Shown: positions 7,411-15,914, counted from the stretch's first letter. The stretch: 59,683 bases of DNA from CAZEPJ01 sp964514105 (GCA_964514105.1 CAZEPJ010000021.1:1-59683); one strand, 5' to 3'. Program-made: numbers and translations. Notes: a model not told the origin generated them from the letters alone.

Positions 7411-8366
7411 AGCCGGATCCTCGGGTCCACGAGCATGTAGAGCAGGTCAGACACAAAGGTCCCCACCAGGACCAGCACGGCGGATATGAAGTTCAGGGTC
7501 AGGATGACCGGGTAGTCCCGCGCGAGCACCGCCTCGTAGGCCATGCGCCCCATGCCTGGCCAGGCGAAGATGGACTCGATGATCACCGACCCCCCGATGA
7601 GCCCCGGGATCATCAAGCCGAACATGGTCACGAACGGCAGCAGGGCGTTGCGCAAAGCGTGCTTGTAATGGACCGCCTCCGCGGGAAGCCCCTTGGCCCG
7701 GGCCGTTCGCACGTAATCCTGCCCTTCCACCTCGAGCATCTGGCTGCGCACGTAGCGTGACAGCTCGGCGATCCCCACCGTGGCACCCAGGAGCGACGGG
7801 ATCACCAGATGCCACAGCCGGTCCATGACCCGGCTGAGGCCGTGGGCCTGGGAGAGGCCGAAGGTCTCCATGCCGATGACCGGGACATGAAGAAAGGTCA
7901 CCACCGCGATGATGAGGATGTACGCGAAGAAGAAACCCGGGACGGAGATGAGCAGATACGCCACGAAGGCGGTCGTCCGGTCGAACGCCCCGCCGCGGTG
8001 CATGGCCGCCTGGATCCCCAGGGGGAACGCCAGGGTCCAGGTGAGGATGGTCCCCACCACGAAAAGGGGCAGGCTGTTGAGGAACCGCTCCCAGATCTTG
8101 CCCAGCACAGGCCGATTGTCCTTCCAGGAGGCCGTGGTCCCGTTGAAGAGCTCCTCATAGAACCGCAGATACTGCACGTGAAGCGGTTGATCCAGATGGA
8201 ACGCCTTGCGGAACCGCTCCACCATCTCCGGGGTGAACTTGGGGTTCAGGGGGTCAACCTGGCTGGGCTCCCCCGGGGCCATGTGAATGATGAGAAAGGA
8301 GATGACCGACACGAAAAAGAGGGTCACGACCTTCTGCACCGCGCTCCTGGCCAGAAACGAGATCAT
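7407..8366 (-). CDS. Oligopeptide ABC transporter permease OppB-type
   Basis: A 319-residue inner-membrane permease. The N-terminus (VQKVVTLFFVSVISFLIIHM with APGEP) is diagnostic for OppB/DppB proteins, and the EAA motif region reads YVRTARAKGLPAEAVHYKHA, followed by LRNALLPFVTMFGL and IIESIFAWPGMG. About six transmembrane helices are evident. It pairs with the OppC-type gene, which it overlaps by four bases, to form the membrane channel for peptides delivered by the binding protein encoded upstream. A gap of 150 bases without a recognisable promoter separates it from the binding-protein gene, so the operon is probably transcribed from the far promoter near 11.2 kb. Confidence 0.9.
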   Translation of the reverse strand: MISFLARSAVQKVVTLFFVSVISFLIIHMAPGEPSQVDPLNPKFTPEMVERFRKAFHLDQPLHVQYLRFYEELFNGTTASWKDNRPVLGKIWERFLNSLPLFVVGTILTWTLAFPLGIQAAMHRGGAFDRTTAFVAYLLISVPGFFFAYILIIAVVTFLHVPVIGMETFGLSQAHGLSRVMDRLWHLVIPSLLGATVGIAELSRYVRSQMLEVEGQDYVRTARAKGLPAEAVHYKHALRNALLPFVTMFGLMIPGLIGGSVIIESIFAWPGMGRMAYEAVLARDYPVILTLNFISAVLVLVGTFVSDLLYMLVDPRIRL

Positions 8367-8516
8367 CCCCTATGCCGCCCCTTCCAGCCCATCCTCCATC
8401 GGAATCGTGGCTCGTGTCCGCCTCCGACGCTCCGCGTCCCGGTCTTCCCCACCGTCCGCATTCTCCACTCCGGCGCCATCCCACCCCTTCATCCCCGTGT
8501 CATCCCCCTTGCACCC

Positions 8517-10613
8517 TCACCCCCCGCTGGCGAAGACAGGGGCCTCAGGTAGCTTAATCCATCGGTTGAAATAAAACGTGTAGTTTCCCGTTTTTGTTGG
8601 CTCTATTTTTCTATACCCCACGCCGTCTGGACCCCTTTCCTGGATCACGATCCGCCTGTCCAGCACGGCGGTCCACCTGGAGACGTACAGGAAGGTGTAG
8701 GGCTGCTCCCGGGCGATAATCCGGTGGAGGCGATGGCATAGCTCGATCTGCCGATTCCGGTCATACTCCTGCCGGATTCGCACGATGAGGTCGTCGGCCT
8801 CCGCGTCCTCGAAGGCCACGAAGTTGAGCTGGAAGGGGCCCGTCTGACTGGAGTGCCAGATCTGATACAGGTCCGGGTCGATGCCCATGCTCCATCCCAG
8901 GACCACGGCGTCGAAGTCGTGCTTGTCGATGCGCTCGTTGATGAACACGGCCCATTCCACCAGGTCCGTGCGCACGTCGATGCCCAACTGCTTCCAGGAA
9001 TCCTGTGCGATGGCCAGGATTCCCTTGCGCACATCGTTCCCGCTGTTGGTAATCAGGGTGAACCGCATGGGTTTTCCGTCCCGCATGAGCCGGCCCGAGG
9101 CATCGCGGCGCCACCCCGCCTCCTCCAGCAGGCGCATGGCACCCTGGGGGTCGAAAGGCAGCGGGGGGATGTCCACATCGTAATAGTCGGTCTGCTGGGG
9201 GAACGGACCGGTGATCCGCTCCCCCTGGCCGTGGACCACGTATCGAAGGATCTTGTCCACGTCGATGGCCATTCCCAGGGCCCTGCGCACGCGGGCGTCC
9301 CGAAAGATCTCCCGCCGCATGTTGTACCCGATATACGTGTACCCGAAGGCCAAACCGGAGAAGGCCTGAAACCTCGGATCCCGGCTCAGACGGGCCACCT
9401 GGTGGGGTTGGACCCCATATGTGTCCAGCGTGCCCGCGTAGAACTCCATCTCCTGGGCCAGCAGGTCGGGCACCACGCGATAGGTGTACTGCTCGTAGTT
9501 GGGCGCCCCCTCCCAGTAAGCCTCGAACCGTTTCAGGACGATCTCCTGGTCGGTCTTCCATGAGGCGAAACGAAAGGGCCCCGAGCCCACTGGCCGGCGG
9601 TTGAACCGGCTCTGCCGAAGGGTGAACTTGGCCGGATCCATGCCCCGCTCCCGGGCCTCCTGATCCAGGGCCTCCCGGTTGAGAAGGTGCTCCGGGAGGA
9701 TCCCCATGCCCCAGGTGCCCAGAGCCGGGGCATAGAGGCGCTTGTACACCACGCGCACCGTGAGGTCGTCCAGCCGCTCCACGGCCAGCACGGGCTCGTA
9801 ATCCGGGACGCGGGGCGACAGGTTGGCCGGGTCCATGATGGCCTGGTACGTAAAGACCACATCGCGGGCCGTCACCGCGTGGCCGTCATGAAACCGCACC
9901 CCCTCCCGCAAGCGGAAAAGGATCACGGGGTTGTGTTCCACCGGCGGGAGGATCTCCCGGCTCACCCGGGCCCGGTCTTCCGGCGGGACCTCTCCCGAGA
10001 ATTCGCAGTAGGCCTCGGGCTGAAATGCCTCAAAGTACCCCTCGCCCAGGAGCGGCTCCAGCCTCCGGAAGAAATCCTGGTCCACCTCTTTGAGGGAGAT
10101 GCGGATCCGGGGTGGCGGCGTGACCCGCACCTCCACCGTCCTGGCCTTTCCCCGGGGGCCGTCCCGCAGGGGTATCTGAAGGGTTGCAGGGGGGTCATGG
10201 ACCAGCGCCACAGCGGTGACCGGCTCCCAGGATTCCAGTTCGCGGGAGAGCCAGGCCACCAGTTCCTGGGGAGAGGCCGCCGTCAGGCCCTGTCTCAGGA
10301 CGGGACCATGGACCCGGAAGTAGGCCTCCTCGGTGATCTCCCATGAACGGGCCACCCGCCCCCGGAAGCGGAGCTCCTCGTCCCGGTCCAGGAGCCCCTC
10401 GAACACCATGCCCGCGATCTCATTGCTCGAGCTGTCCGCGGCCAGAATGGGGTTGAGGATGCTCGCATCCCCGATGGATCCCGTGATGAACTCCTGGAGG
10501 CGGTGGGGATTCCCCCGGGTCTGTTCGTCGTACGTGGGCACCCAGAAGTAGGATTGAGCAAGGATGCCCACCACGGCCAGGGGCGCAACGAGAAGGAGGC
10601 GCCGGACGCTCAT
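8517..10613 (-). CDS. Peptide-binding protein of the ABC transporter (SBP family 5)
   Basis: A 698-residue exported solute-binding protein. After an N-terminal hydrophobic anchor (LLLVAPLAVVGILAQSYFW) comes the family-5 signature region IGDASILNPILAADSSSNE with AGMVFEGLL, then LREGVRFHDGHAVTARDVVF, the canonical substrate-binding-protein phrase. It ends in an aromatic C-terminus (YFNRWIKLPEAP). It is longer than usual (about 530 residues) owing to an insertion of some 150 residues after VARSWEI that separates the two parts of lobe I. It captures peptides in the periplasm for the OppB/OppC channel. The ATG at 10613 overlaps the stop of the upstream membrane-protein gene (ATGA), giving the start with confidence. 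Confidence 0.9.
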   Translation of the reverse strand: MSVRRLLLVAPLAVVGILAQSYFWVPTYDEQTRGNPHRLQEFITGSIGDASILNPILAADSSSNEIAGMVFEGLLDRDEELRFRGRVARSWEITEEAYFRVHGPVLRQGLTAASPQELVAWLSRELESWEPVTAVALVHDPPATLQIPLRDGPRGKARTVEVRVTPPPRIRISLKEVDQDFFRRLEPLLGEGYFEAFQPEAYCEFSGEVPPEDRARVSREILPPVEHNPVILFRLREGVRFHDGHAVTARDVVFTYQAIMDPANLSPRVPDYEPVLAVERLDDLTVRVVYKRLYAPALGTWGMGILPEHLLNREALDQEARERGMDPAKFTLRQSRFNRRPVGSGPFRFASWKTDQEIVLKRFEAYWEGAPNYEQYTYRVVPDLLAQEMEFYAGTLDTYGVQPHQVARLSRDPRFQAFSGLAFGYTYIGYNMRREIFRDARVRRALGMAIDVDKILRYVVHGQGERITGPFPQQTDYYDVDIPPLPFDPQGAMRLLEEAGWRRDASGRLMRDGKPMRFTLITNSGNDVRKGILAIAQDSWKQLGIDVRTDLVEWAVFINERIDKHDFDAVVLGWSMGIDPDLYQIWHSSQTGPFQLNFVAFEDAEADDLIVRIRQEYDRNRQIELCHRLHRIIAREQPYTFLYVSRWTAVLDRRIVIQERGPDGVGYRKIEPTKTGNYTFYFNRWIKLPEAPVFASGG

Positions 10614-11128
10614 GTCACGGCCCTTGGGGCGGGTTCGGTGCAGGGTTTCTCGCCATGGACCCACGCTAGCAGAGCCCGNNNNNNNNNNNNNNNNNNNNNN
10701 NNNNNNNNNNNNNNNNNNNNNNNNNNNNNNNNNNNNNNNNNNNNNNNNNNNNNNNNNNNNNNNNNNNNNNNNNNNNNNTCCCCGCCGAAGAGGCGATGAC
10801 CGATGAGCGAGGCCAGGAACGCCTGGGCCGCCCACATCATGAACTCCAAGGCACCGACTCCGAAAAGACCGACAAAGGGCTCTTCGGGGCGCAGGTCCAT
10901 GGCCCTGGCCACCTCGGGGTTTCGCACTGTGAAGGTGGCGTCCAGCACCACGGCCATGGGCAGGAGAAAGTTGGCCAACAACCCGAAGATGACCCACAGA
11001 AGGGCGAAGCTCCAGCGGGGGGAGATCCGCCAGCCCAGGCGCTGCCTGAGGGCGAAAAACGCCACCCCGACCACCGCCGCATCGATGAGAAAGAGGCCCG
11101 CAACGCTGAGGATGAACACGGTCAACAC
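10610..11128 (-). CDS. Small membrane protein, interrupted by the assembly gap
   Basis: A membrane protein whose N-terminal part (11128 to 10779) shows three to four helices: TVFILSVAGLFLIDAAVVGV, SFALLWVIFGLLANFLLPMA and LEFMMWAAQAFLASLIGH. The last readable C-terminal residues (10678-10610) end four bases into oppA. The 100 N between these parts are a placeholder of unknown true length, so the frame across it is not proven and more than one gene could lie in the gap. Start choice is GTG at 11128 or TTG at 11125; GGGAGGT lies immediately upstream and spacing favours TTG. No family is recognised. It is the first gene of the peptide-transport operon, behind a candidate promoter at 11179-11207. 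Confidence 0.5.
   Translation of the reverse strand: MLTVFILSVAGLFLIDAAVVGVAFFALRQRLGWRISPRWSFALLWVIFGLLANFLLPMAVVLDATFTVRNPEVARAMDLRPEEPFVGLFGVGALEFMMWAAQAFLASLIGHRLFGGXXXXXXXXXXXXXXXXXXXXXXXXXXXXXXXXXXRALLAWVHGEKPCTEPAPRAVT
10679..10778. other. Assembly gap (100 N)
   Basis: Exactly 100 unresolved bases, the conventional placeholder for a gap of unknown length joining two contigs. Sequence on either side need not be 100 bases apart. It falls inside the first gene of the peptide-transport operon. Confidence 0.99.
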
Positions 11129-11178
11129 GCACCTCCCACCCCAGTGTTTGGGCCAGGTTTCCGCCCCCCCACGGCCCA

Positions 11179-11207
11179 AGGATATCGCCGATCCCGGGGC
11201 AAGGCAA
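11179..11207 (-). promoter_or_regulatory. Candidate promoter for the peptide-transport operon
   Basis: On the minus strand TTGCCT (complement of 11202-11207) is followed after 17 bases by TATCCT (complement of 11179-11184). It lies about 50 bases upstream of the start of the membrane-protein gene. Both boxes match 4 of 6 consensus positions, so this is a moderate candidate. Confidence 0.35.
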
Positions 11208-11237
11208 CCATGTTACCCGCCCATGGTCGGCGCCTTG

Positions 11238-11266
11238 TTGATGCCCCGCCCCGATTGAGATAGTCT
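11238..11266 (+). promoter_or_regulatory. Weak candidate promoter for xseA
   Basis: TTGATG (11238-11243), 17 bases, TAGTCT (11261-11266). A perfect TTGACA at 11272 lies nearby but has no -10 at a suitable distance. If the first pair is used, the transcript leader would include the whole palindromic repeat at 11291-11372. Confidence 0.25.
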
Positions 11267-11290
11267 CTTTCTTGACAGTTCTGCAAGAAT

Positions 11291-11372
11291 CCGTCACCCC
11301 GGTGAAAACCGGGGTTCAGGAATCATTCAACGAACTGAAACCATTGGATGCCGTTTTTCCACGCAATGACGA
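11291..11372. repeat. REP-like palindromic repeat doublet
   Basis: The left unit contains a perfect 8-base-pair hairpin with a GAAA loop (ACCCCGGT-GAAA-ACCGGGGT, 11296-11315), flanked by CCGTC and TTCAGG. The right unit (11345-11372) is a degenerate inverted copy ending CGCAATGACG, so the pair has inverted CGTCA-type ends. This is the widespread intergenic repeat whose accidental translation reads V(T/I)PxKxGxQ; that phrase appears in the plus frame here. It sits in the divergent region between xseA and the transport operon. Confidence 0.6.
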
Positions 11373-11440
11373 ACAGCGGCACTTGCGGCCTTCGTACCAG
11401 ATCATCTTTCTTGAGTCAGACAGCGGAGTGGCGAGTTCAG

Positions 11441-12829
11441 ATGTCCGAAAAGCAGATCTTCCCCGATGCACCGCAGCGCGTGTACACTGTCTCCGAGCTG
11501 ACCCTGGCGATCAAGGAGCTCCTCGAGGCCTCCTTTCCGCGCGTCTGGGTGGAGGCAGAGGTCTCCAACCTCCACCGCCACTCATCGGGCCACATGTACC
11601 TGACCCTCAAGGACCAGCGGAGCCAGATCCGGGCGGTCATGTTTCGTTCCCAGGCCCGGGAGTTGGGGTTTGAGCCCGAGGACGGCATGCGCCTCCTTTG
11701 CCTGGGGCGCATCGGGCTGTACGAGGTGCGGGGCGAGTACCAGCTCTACGTGGATTTCATGGAGCCCCGCGGGCTCGGCGCCCTGCAGAAGGCCTTCGAG
11801 CAGCTCAAGGGACGGCTCCAAAAGGAGGGTCTCTTCGACCCTTCCCGAAAGCGCCCGCTGCCGGTCCTTCCCGCTTGCATCGGCATCGTGACCTCGCCCA
11901 CGGGCGCGGTCATACGCGACATGCTCCAGATCCTGGGACGCCGATTTCCCAACCTCCACATCCTCGTGCGCCCGGTGAGGGTCCAGGGGCAGGGCGCCGC
12001 ACAAGACATCGTCCAGGGCCTGGAGGATCTCAACCGCCATGGGGGGGTGGACCTCATCGTCATCGCCCGGGGGGGTGGCTCCCTGGAGGATCTGTGGGCC
12101 TTCAACGAGGAGGCGGTGGCCCGGGCCATCGCCTCCTCGGCGGTGCCCGTGGTGAGCGCCGTGGGACACGAGGTGGACTACACCATCGCCGACTTCGTGG
12201 CCGACCTCCGGGCGCCCACGCCGTCGGCCGCGGCCGAGCTCATCGTCCCCGTCAAGCGCGAGCTTCTCGCGGCGATCTCGGAGCTGAAAGACGATCTGGC
12301 GGTGGCCATGGCGCGGTGCATCCGGGATCAGAGGGACGCCCTGGATGCCTGTCGCCAGCGGCTGGGGGACCCCCGGCGGCGAATGGCCGACTGGTCGCTC
12401 CTCATCGATGACCTGCACGGCCGCCTGGGGGCGTCAGCCTGGCAAGGCCTGACCCGCGCCCGGGAGCGCCTGCGGCACCAGAGCGCCCTTCTCCTTCGCG
12501 CCGATCCCCGCCAGCGGATCCATGGGACCCGAGTGGAGCTCCGCTCTCTGGAGGCCCGGCTGGGGGAGGCGGTGGCCAAGACCCTCCTGGTGAAGCGGGG
12601 AGAGCTGGCGCGGGAGGGGGCCATGCTGGAGTCGTTGAGTCCCCTCAAGGTGCTGGGCCGGGGATACAGCATCGTGCGGAGCCTCCCCGGCCACGAGATC
12701 GTGCGGGATGCCACCCTGCTCCAGCCCGGGGATCGACTGCGCGTCACATTCCAGCGGGGGGAAGCCGACTGTCGGGTGGAGCCTCCGGATCGCTCTGGCC
12801 GCCCCAGGGGGCAGGCCCGCGGGAGATAG
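11441..12829 (+). CDS. xseA: Exodeoxyribonuclease VII large subunit
   Basis: A 462-residue cytoplasmic nuclease subunit that, with XseB, degrades single-stranded DNA in both directions. The N-terminal OB fold (VYTVSELTLAIKELLEASFP, VWVEAEVSNLHRHSSGHMYL) is followed by the catalytic domain with IGIVTSPTGAVIRDML, VIARGGGSLEDLWAFNEE and AVGHEVDYTIADFVADLRAP, all strongly conserved in XseA. A C-terminal helical stretch rich in Arg and Leu is the usual coiled coil, ending with LGRGYSIVRSL. The start at 11441 (MSEKQIF) gives the normal length; the frame is open further upstream through the palindromic repeat. No xseB follows: the next gene converges from the other strand 37 bases away, so the small subunit is elsewhere. 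Confidence 0.95.
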   Translation: MSEKQIFPDAPQRVYTVSELTLAIKELLEASFPRVWVEAEVSNLHRHSSGHMYLTLKDQRSQIRAVMFRSQARELGFEPEDGMRLLCLGRIGLYEVRGEYQLYVDFMEPRGLGALQKAFEQLKGRLQKEGLFDPSRKRPLPVLPACIGIVTSPTGAVIRDMLQILGRRFPNLHILVRPVRVQGQGAAQDIVQGLEDLNRHGGVDLIVIARGGGSLEDLWAFNEEAVARAIASSAVPVVSAVGHEVDYTIADFVADLRAPTPSAAAELIVPVKRELLAAISELKDDLAVAMARCIRDQRDALDACRQRLGDPRRRMADWSLLIDDLHGRLGASAWQGLTRARERLRHQSALLLRADPRQRIHGTRVELRSLEARLGEAVAKTLLVKRGELAREGAMLESLSPLKVLGRGYSIVRSLPGHEIVRDATLLQPGDRLRVTFQRGEADCRVEPPDRSGRPRGQARGR

Positions 12830-12866
12830 CGGGCCACCCGGGGCCACGTTGTTCTTCAACTGCCGC

Positions 12867-13577
12867 CTAGATCAGCCGGGTCACGTCCATCACCGTGGCG
12901 TAAACCATGAGCGCGAGGATCAGCACCCACCCCAGCGCGGCCATGGGCAGATGCAGACGGGTAAAGCGCGGGTGGAGGCGCTCCAGTGCGCACAGGAGGA
13001 TCTTCCCCCCGTCCAGGGCGGGGACGGGCAAGAGGTTCAGGACGGCCAGATTGGCGCTCATGAGCGCCAGAAACTCCAGCGCCCGCAAGGGGCTGGCCCC
13101 CACGAAGCCGCTTCCCTGGGCCACGATCCCCACCACGCCGGAAAGATGCGCCGGCTGGGACACGAGAAGGGGCACCAGCTGAAGCACGCGACCCACCAGC
13201 TCCATGAGCCTGACCATGGGGTCCAGGATCAGGCCCCCGGCAGACCACGCCCCGCCCGCCAGTGCGATCACCTGGTAGCAGATCAGGGGGAGCAGGAGGC
13301 TCGCCGCAGGCCCCCCGGCAGCCAGGGCAGCCCGCTTCCCCATGGGAATGCGGAAATAGTCGCCCTCTCCACCCAGCTCCGGCAGCACATACCCACCCAG
13401 GGGCACAGCCGACAGCCGGTATTCGGTCCCCCCGCGATGCCACGAAAGGAGCCCGGGACCGAAGCCGATGGAGAAGCGGCGGATGGGGATCCCGACCCAT
13501 TTGGCCGCCATGAGGTGTCCCCACTCGTGCGCCAGGATGGCCGCGCCGATGAGCAGCGCCACAAACACATAGGTCAT
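12867..13577 (-). CDS. Site-2 protease family (M50) membrane metalloprotease
   Basis: A 236-residue intramembrane zinc protease of the RseP/SpoIVFB type. The zinc motif HEWGH (His17, His21, with catalytic Glu18) lies in the first helix, and the third ligand is in the LDG-type motif NLLPVPALDGGKIL near residue 185. The FGPGL and PLGGYV phrases after the first helix are typical of the RseP branch. No PDZ domain is inserted between the two active-site helices, so substrate selection must differ from RseP. Four to five transmembrane helices are apparent. It cleaves transmembrane helices of unknown proteins. It shares its strand with the B3/4-domain gene 70 bases upstream and converges with xseA. 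Confidence 0.88.
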   Translation of the reverse strand: MTYVFVALLIGAAILAHEWGHLMAAKWVGIPIRRFSIGFGPGLLSWHRGGTEYRLSAVPLGGYVLPELGGEGDYFRIPMGKRAALAAGGPAASLLLPLICYQVIALAGGAWSAGGLILDPMVRLMELVGRVLQLVPLLVSQPAHLSGVVGIVAQGSGFVGASPLRALEFLALMSANLAVLNLLPVPALDGGKILLCALERLHPRFTRLHLPMAALGWVLILALMVYATVMDVTRLI

Positions 13578-13647
13578 GACCCTTCCCCCTACCCCAAGGC
13601 GTGGTTGCAGTATAGCCCCTATCCACCCCGGACTCCAACCCCGCGCC

Positions 13648-14340
13648 TCACCGGCCCCAGGACGCCTCCAAGATCTCCAGGCACAGAAGCTGCGCCTGGG
13701 GCGATACGATCCGCACGTTGTCCCGGATTCGTTCCAGCTGGGCTTTTACCGCGTCGCCTCCGATGCCCTCAGGGGCATAGACCGCGAAGAGCGCCTCCCG
13801 GGTGCCTGGGGTGAGCCGGGTTCGTTGGTCCGGGCCGTACAGGATGCTGGAGATCACCCCCGCCTCATCGGCCATGAACATGTCCCCCGCCTTGAGCGTT
13901 TGGACCTTGCCGTTGAGAAGCGTGTACTGCTCGACCCCCGAGGCCACTTCCACGACCACGTCCCCCCGCACCGCCCCAAGGTCATGCCCCGCGGTGAGGA
14001 GCATGCCATGAAGCTCGGCCATGAACATGGCCTCCACCAGGGCGGCCACCCGAGGGATGGGCTTCCCCTTGAGGGCCACGGACTCCAACTGGAACTGCAC
14101 GTGGTAGGACTTGTCGAACCGCCTGTAATAGGCGTTGTACGCCGCCATCCGGGGCAGGGCCCTGATCGCCAATCGATCCAGCCCCCCCAGGCGCGCCCGA
14201 ATGTCTCGTTCCAGGGCCGCCTTTTCCTCCTCAAGGTCCGGATGCCATTCCGGATTGCGCACGTTGGACAAGGCGAGGAACCCCACTGCCGAGCCGGGGT
14301 AGGTCCGTTTCCACTGCTGCGACGCCCGCAAGGCGATCAT
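13648..14340 (-). CDS. B3/4 (tRNA synthetase beta-subunit-like) domain protein
   Basis: A 230-residue stand-alone B3/4 domain protein, the fold that occurs in phenylalanyl-tRNA synthetase beta subunits. Supporting phrases are VGFLALSNVRNPEWHPDLEE, YYRRFDKSYHVQFQLESVAL, LTAGHDLGAVRGDVVVEVA, YTLLNGKVQTLKAGDMFMAD and ISSILYGPDQRTRLT, all in the order expected for this family. Stand-alone members are thought to edit or bind aminoacyl-tRNA or a related ligand, but no role has been fixed. I start at the ATG at 14340, preceded by GGGAGGG at suitable distance; an ATG at 14358 directly abuts the stop of the upstream gene and is possible. The two genes are therefore tightly linked in one operon. Confidence 0.75.
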   Translation of the reverse strand: MIALRASQQWKRTYPGSAVGFLALSNVRNPEWHPDLEEEKAALERDIRARLGGLDRLAIRALPRMAAYNAYYRRFDKSYHVQFQLESVALKGKPIPRVAALVEAMFMAELHGMLLTAGHDLGAVRGDVVVEVASGVEQYTLLNGKVQTLKAGDMFMADEAGVISSILYGPDQRTRLTPGTREALFAVYAPEGIGGDAVKAQLERIRDNVRIVSPQAQLLCLEILEASWGR

Positions 14341-14358
14341 GGCCAGCTTCCCTCCCAT

Positions 14359-15801
14359 CTATCCGAGGCCCGCCAGGATCCGGCCCAGGACAGCCTCGGC
14401 GTCCCACCGGGCCGCTTCCACGGGGAATCGGGACTTCACCCGGGCATATCTGCCGGCCAGCCCCCGGTACGTCAAGTAGGCGGCGGGCGTCAGATCCCAC
14501 CCATCCTTCTTGAGCAGCCGCTCCTTCTCCCACGGCATCAGGCGGTCCCATGGGAGGGCCCGCCCGTCGTACGCCCGCAAGGCCTCGAACGCCGCAGGCT
14601 GCTGGGATCGAAACGCCTCCAGGAACCGAAGGCTGTAGGACGCGGCGCGGGCCCGGTTGACCGGGTCGTGATCCGGGTCGGATCCACCTGCGCCCATGGC
14701 AGACAGATGCGCATGTTGGGCGTTGGTGATCCCCTGGTGCGTGGCCAAATCCTGGATCCCGTGGAGGAGGTAGCCCAGCAGGAAGAGCCCCCCGCGGGCA
14801 TCCCGCGGCGCCTTGGCTGCAACCCCCGCGGCCAGTTCCCGGATCCATTCCACGAACCGAGCCGAGGCCTCCGCCCCCGTCTCGATGGTGCGCCCTTCCG
14901 CGTCGTTTTCGGTCTGGGCGTGGGCCCAAGGCGTTCCCCAGTCGTAGAAATCCGGGTCCTGGGATGCGTCTTGGGCCACATCCAGGGCGTTGGCGGCAAA
15001 TCCCATCTGTTCCATGACCGTCGCGGTGACCTCCAGGTGGCCGGGTTCCCAGTTTCCCGTGATCTGGGAGAGCCATCCGCCCGCCGGGAGGCGCGTATTG
15101 CCCATGTGCGCCTTTCTCTGTCGCTTCCTCAGATATCCCTGAACCCCGCCCACATTCCCTGCGCGGGAGGCATCCGGCAGGATGGCCCATAGATGCTGGT
15201 TGTTGAAGCAGTATCTGGGAACGTACCGGAAGGACTGGTCCCCCTGGGTCAGCCTGTCGGCTTGGGGGAAGCGGCTCGGCACGCGATCCAGGGTGCTCTC
15301 GAGAATGCACCAGCAGCCCATCTCGTCCTTGTACACCGGCCAGCAGTGCCCTCCGAGCCAGGTTCCGGCCTCGTCGTACACCTCTCCCAGCACCACCCGC
15401 ACGCAGAACGGACTGATGCCGCTGGCCAGGAGGAGGCTGGCCAGAAGGAAGCTCCCGTCCTCGCAATCCCCCTCTCCAAGGGTGTAGACCTCGGGCGGGA
15501 AAAGCCAAAAGTCGGGCCGGCGCTGCCTCTCGCTGTCGTGAACATACCGGATGCCTTGGGCCACAAATCGCCAGATGATCCGGGCGCGCCGGTCGAAATC
15601 CCCGGGGTTCCGCGTCCTGGGAAGCCCCTCTCGGCCATGGAGCGAATCGAGTATCTCCCGCATGACCCGGTTGTCCGCGAAGGAAAGCCACTCTCGAAGG
15701 TCGGTCCGAACGGGCTTCCTGGGGCTGCCCATGACGAATCGCTTGCGCTCGATGACCGTGTCCTGCAGGATCAGATCCCCTTCCCAACGGTACGGCCCCA
15801 T
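14359..15801 (-). CDS. Transglutaminase-like domain fused to a zinc phospholipase-C-like domain
   Basis: A 480-residue protein with two recognisable parts. Residues about 75-190 form a transglutaminase-like cysteine-protease fold with the Cys motif TLGEGDCEDGSFLLASLLLA, a His in WLGGHCWPVYKDE and an acidic residue in WCILESTLD. The second half, from about residue 240, carries His/Asp clusters that resemble zinc-dependent phospholipase C or S1/P1 nucleases: GNWEPGHLEV, YDWGTPWAHAQTEN, LGYLLHGIQDLATHQGITN and AQHAHLS. No signal peptide is seen. The start at 15801 follows GGGAGGGGGGG immediately. It heads a leftward operon with the B3/4 protein, behind a candidate promoter at 15915-15943. The combination is unusual; domain calls are from motifs alone and the function is unknown. 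Confidence 0.6.
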   Translation of the reverse strand: MGPYRWEGDLILQDTVIERKRFVMGSPRKPVRTDLREWLSFADNRVMREILDSLHGREGLPRTRNPGDFDRRARIIWRFVAQGIRYVHDSERQRRPDFWLFPPEVYTLGEGDCEDGSFLLASLLLASGISPFCVRVVLGEVYDEAGTWLGGHCWPVYKDEMGCWCILESTLDRVPSRFPQADRLTQGDQSFRYVPRYCFNNQHLWAILPDASRAGNVGGVQGYLRKRQRKAHMGNTRLPAGGWLSQITGNWEPGHLEVTATVMEQMGFAANALDVAQDASQDPDFYDWGTPWAHAQTENDAEGRTIETGAEASARFVEWIRELAAGVAAKAPRDARGGLFLLGYLLHGIQDLATHQGITNAQHAHLSAMGAGGSDPDHDPVNRARAASYSLRFLEAFRSQQPAAFEALRAYDGRALPWDRLMPWEKERLLKKDGWDLTPAAYLTYRGLAGRYARVKSRFPVEAARWDAEAVLGRILAGLG

Positions 15802-15914
15802 CCCCCCCTCCCTGCGTCCGCCGACAACGCCTCCCCCGGCGGACAAGCCCGCGCCCTGCAGGATCCGGCCGCCGTCGACAAGACCCGCCAGGACCCTGCC
15901 CTGCGTCCTTCTCT

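Noticed and set aside
8517..11297. A 926-codon minus-strand frame joining oppA to upstream sequence across the N run
   Set aside because: The frame passes through 100 unknown bases; oppA has a proper start at 10613 overlapping the preceding stop.
11272..11673. Plus-strand frame beginning with VTPVKTGVQ-like text
   Set aside because: This is the well-known accidental translation of a palindromic intergenic repeat, not a protein.
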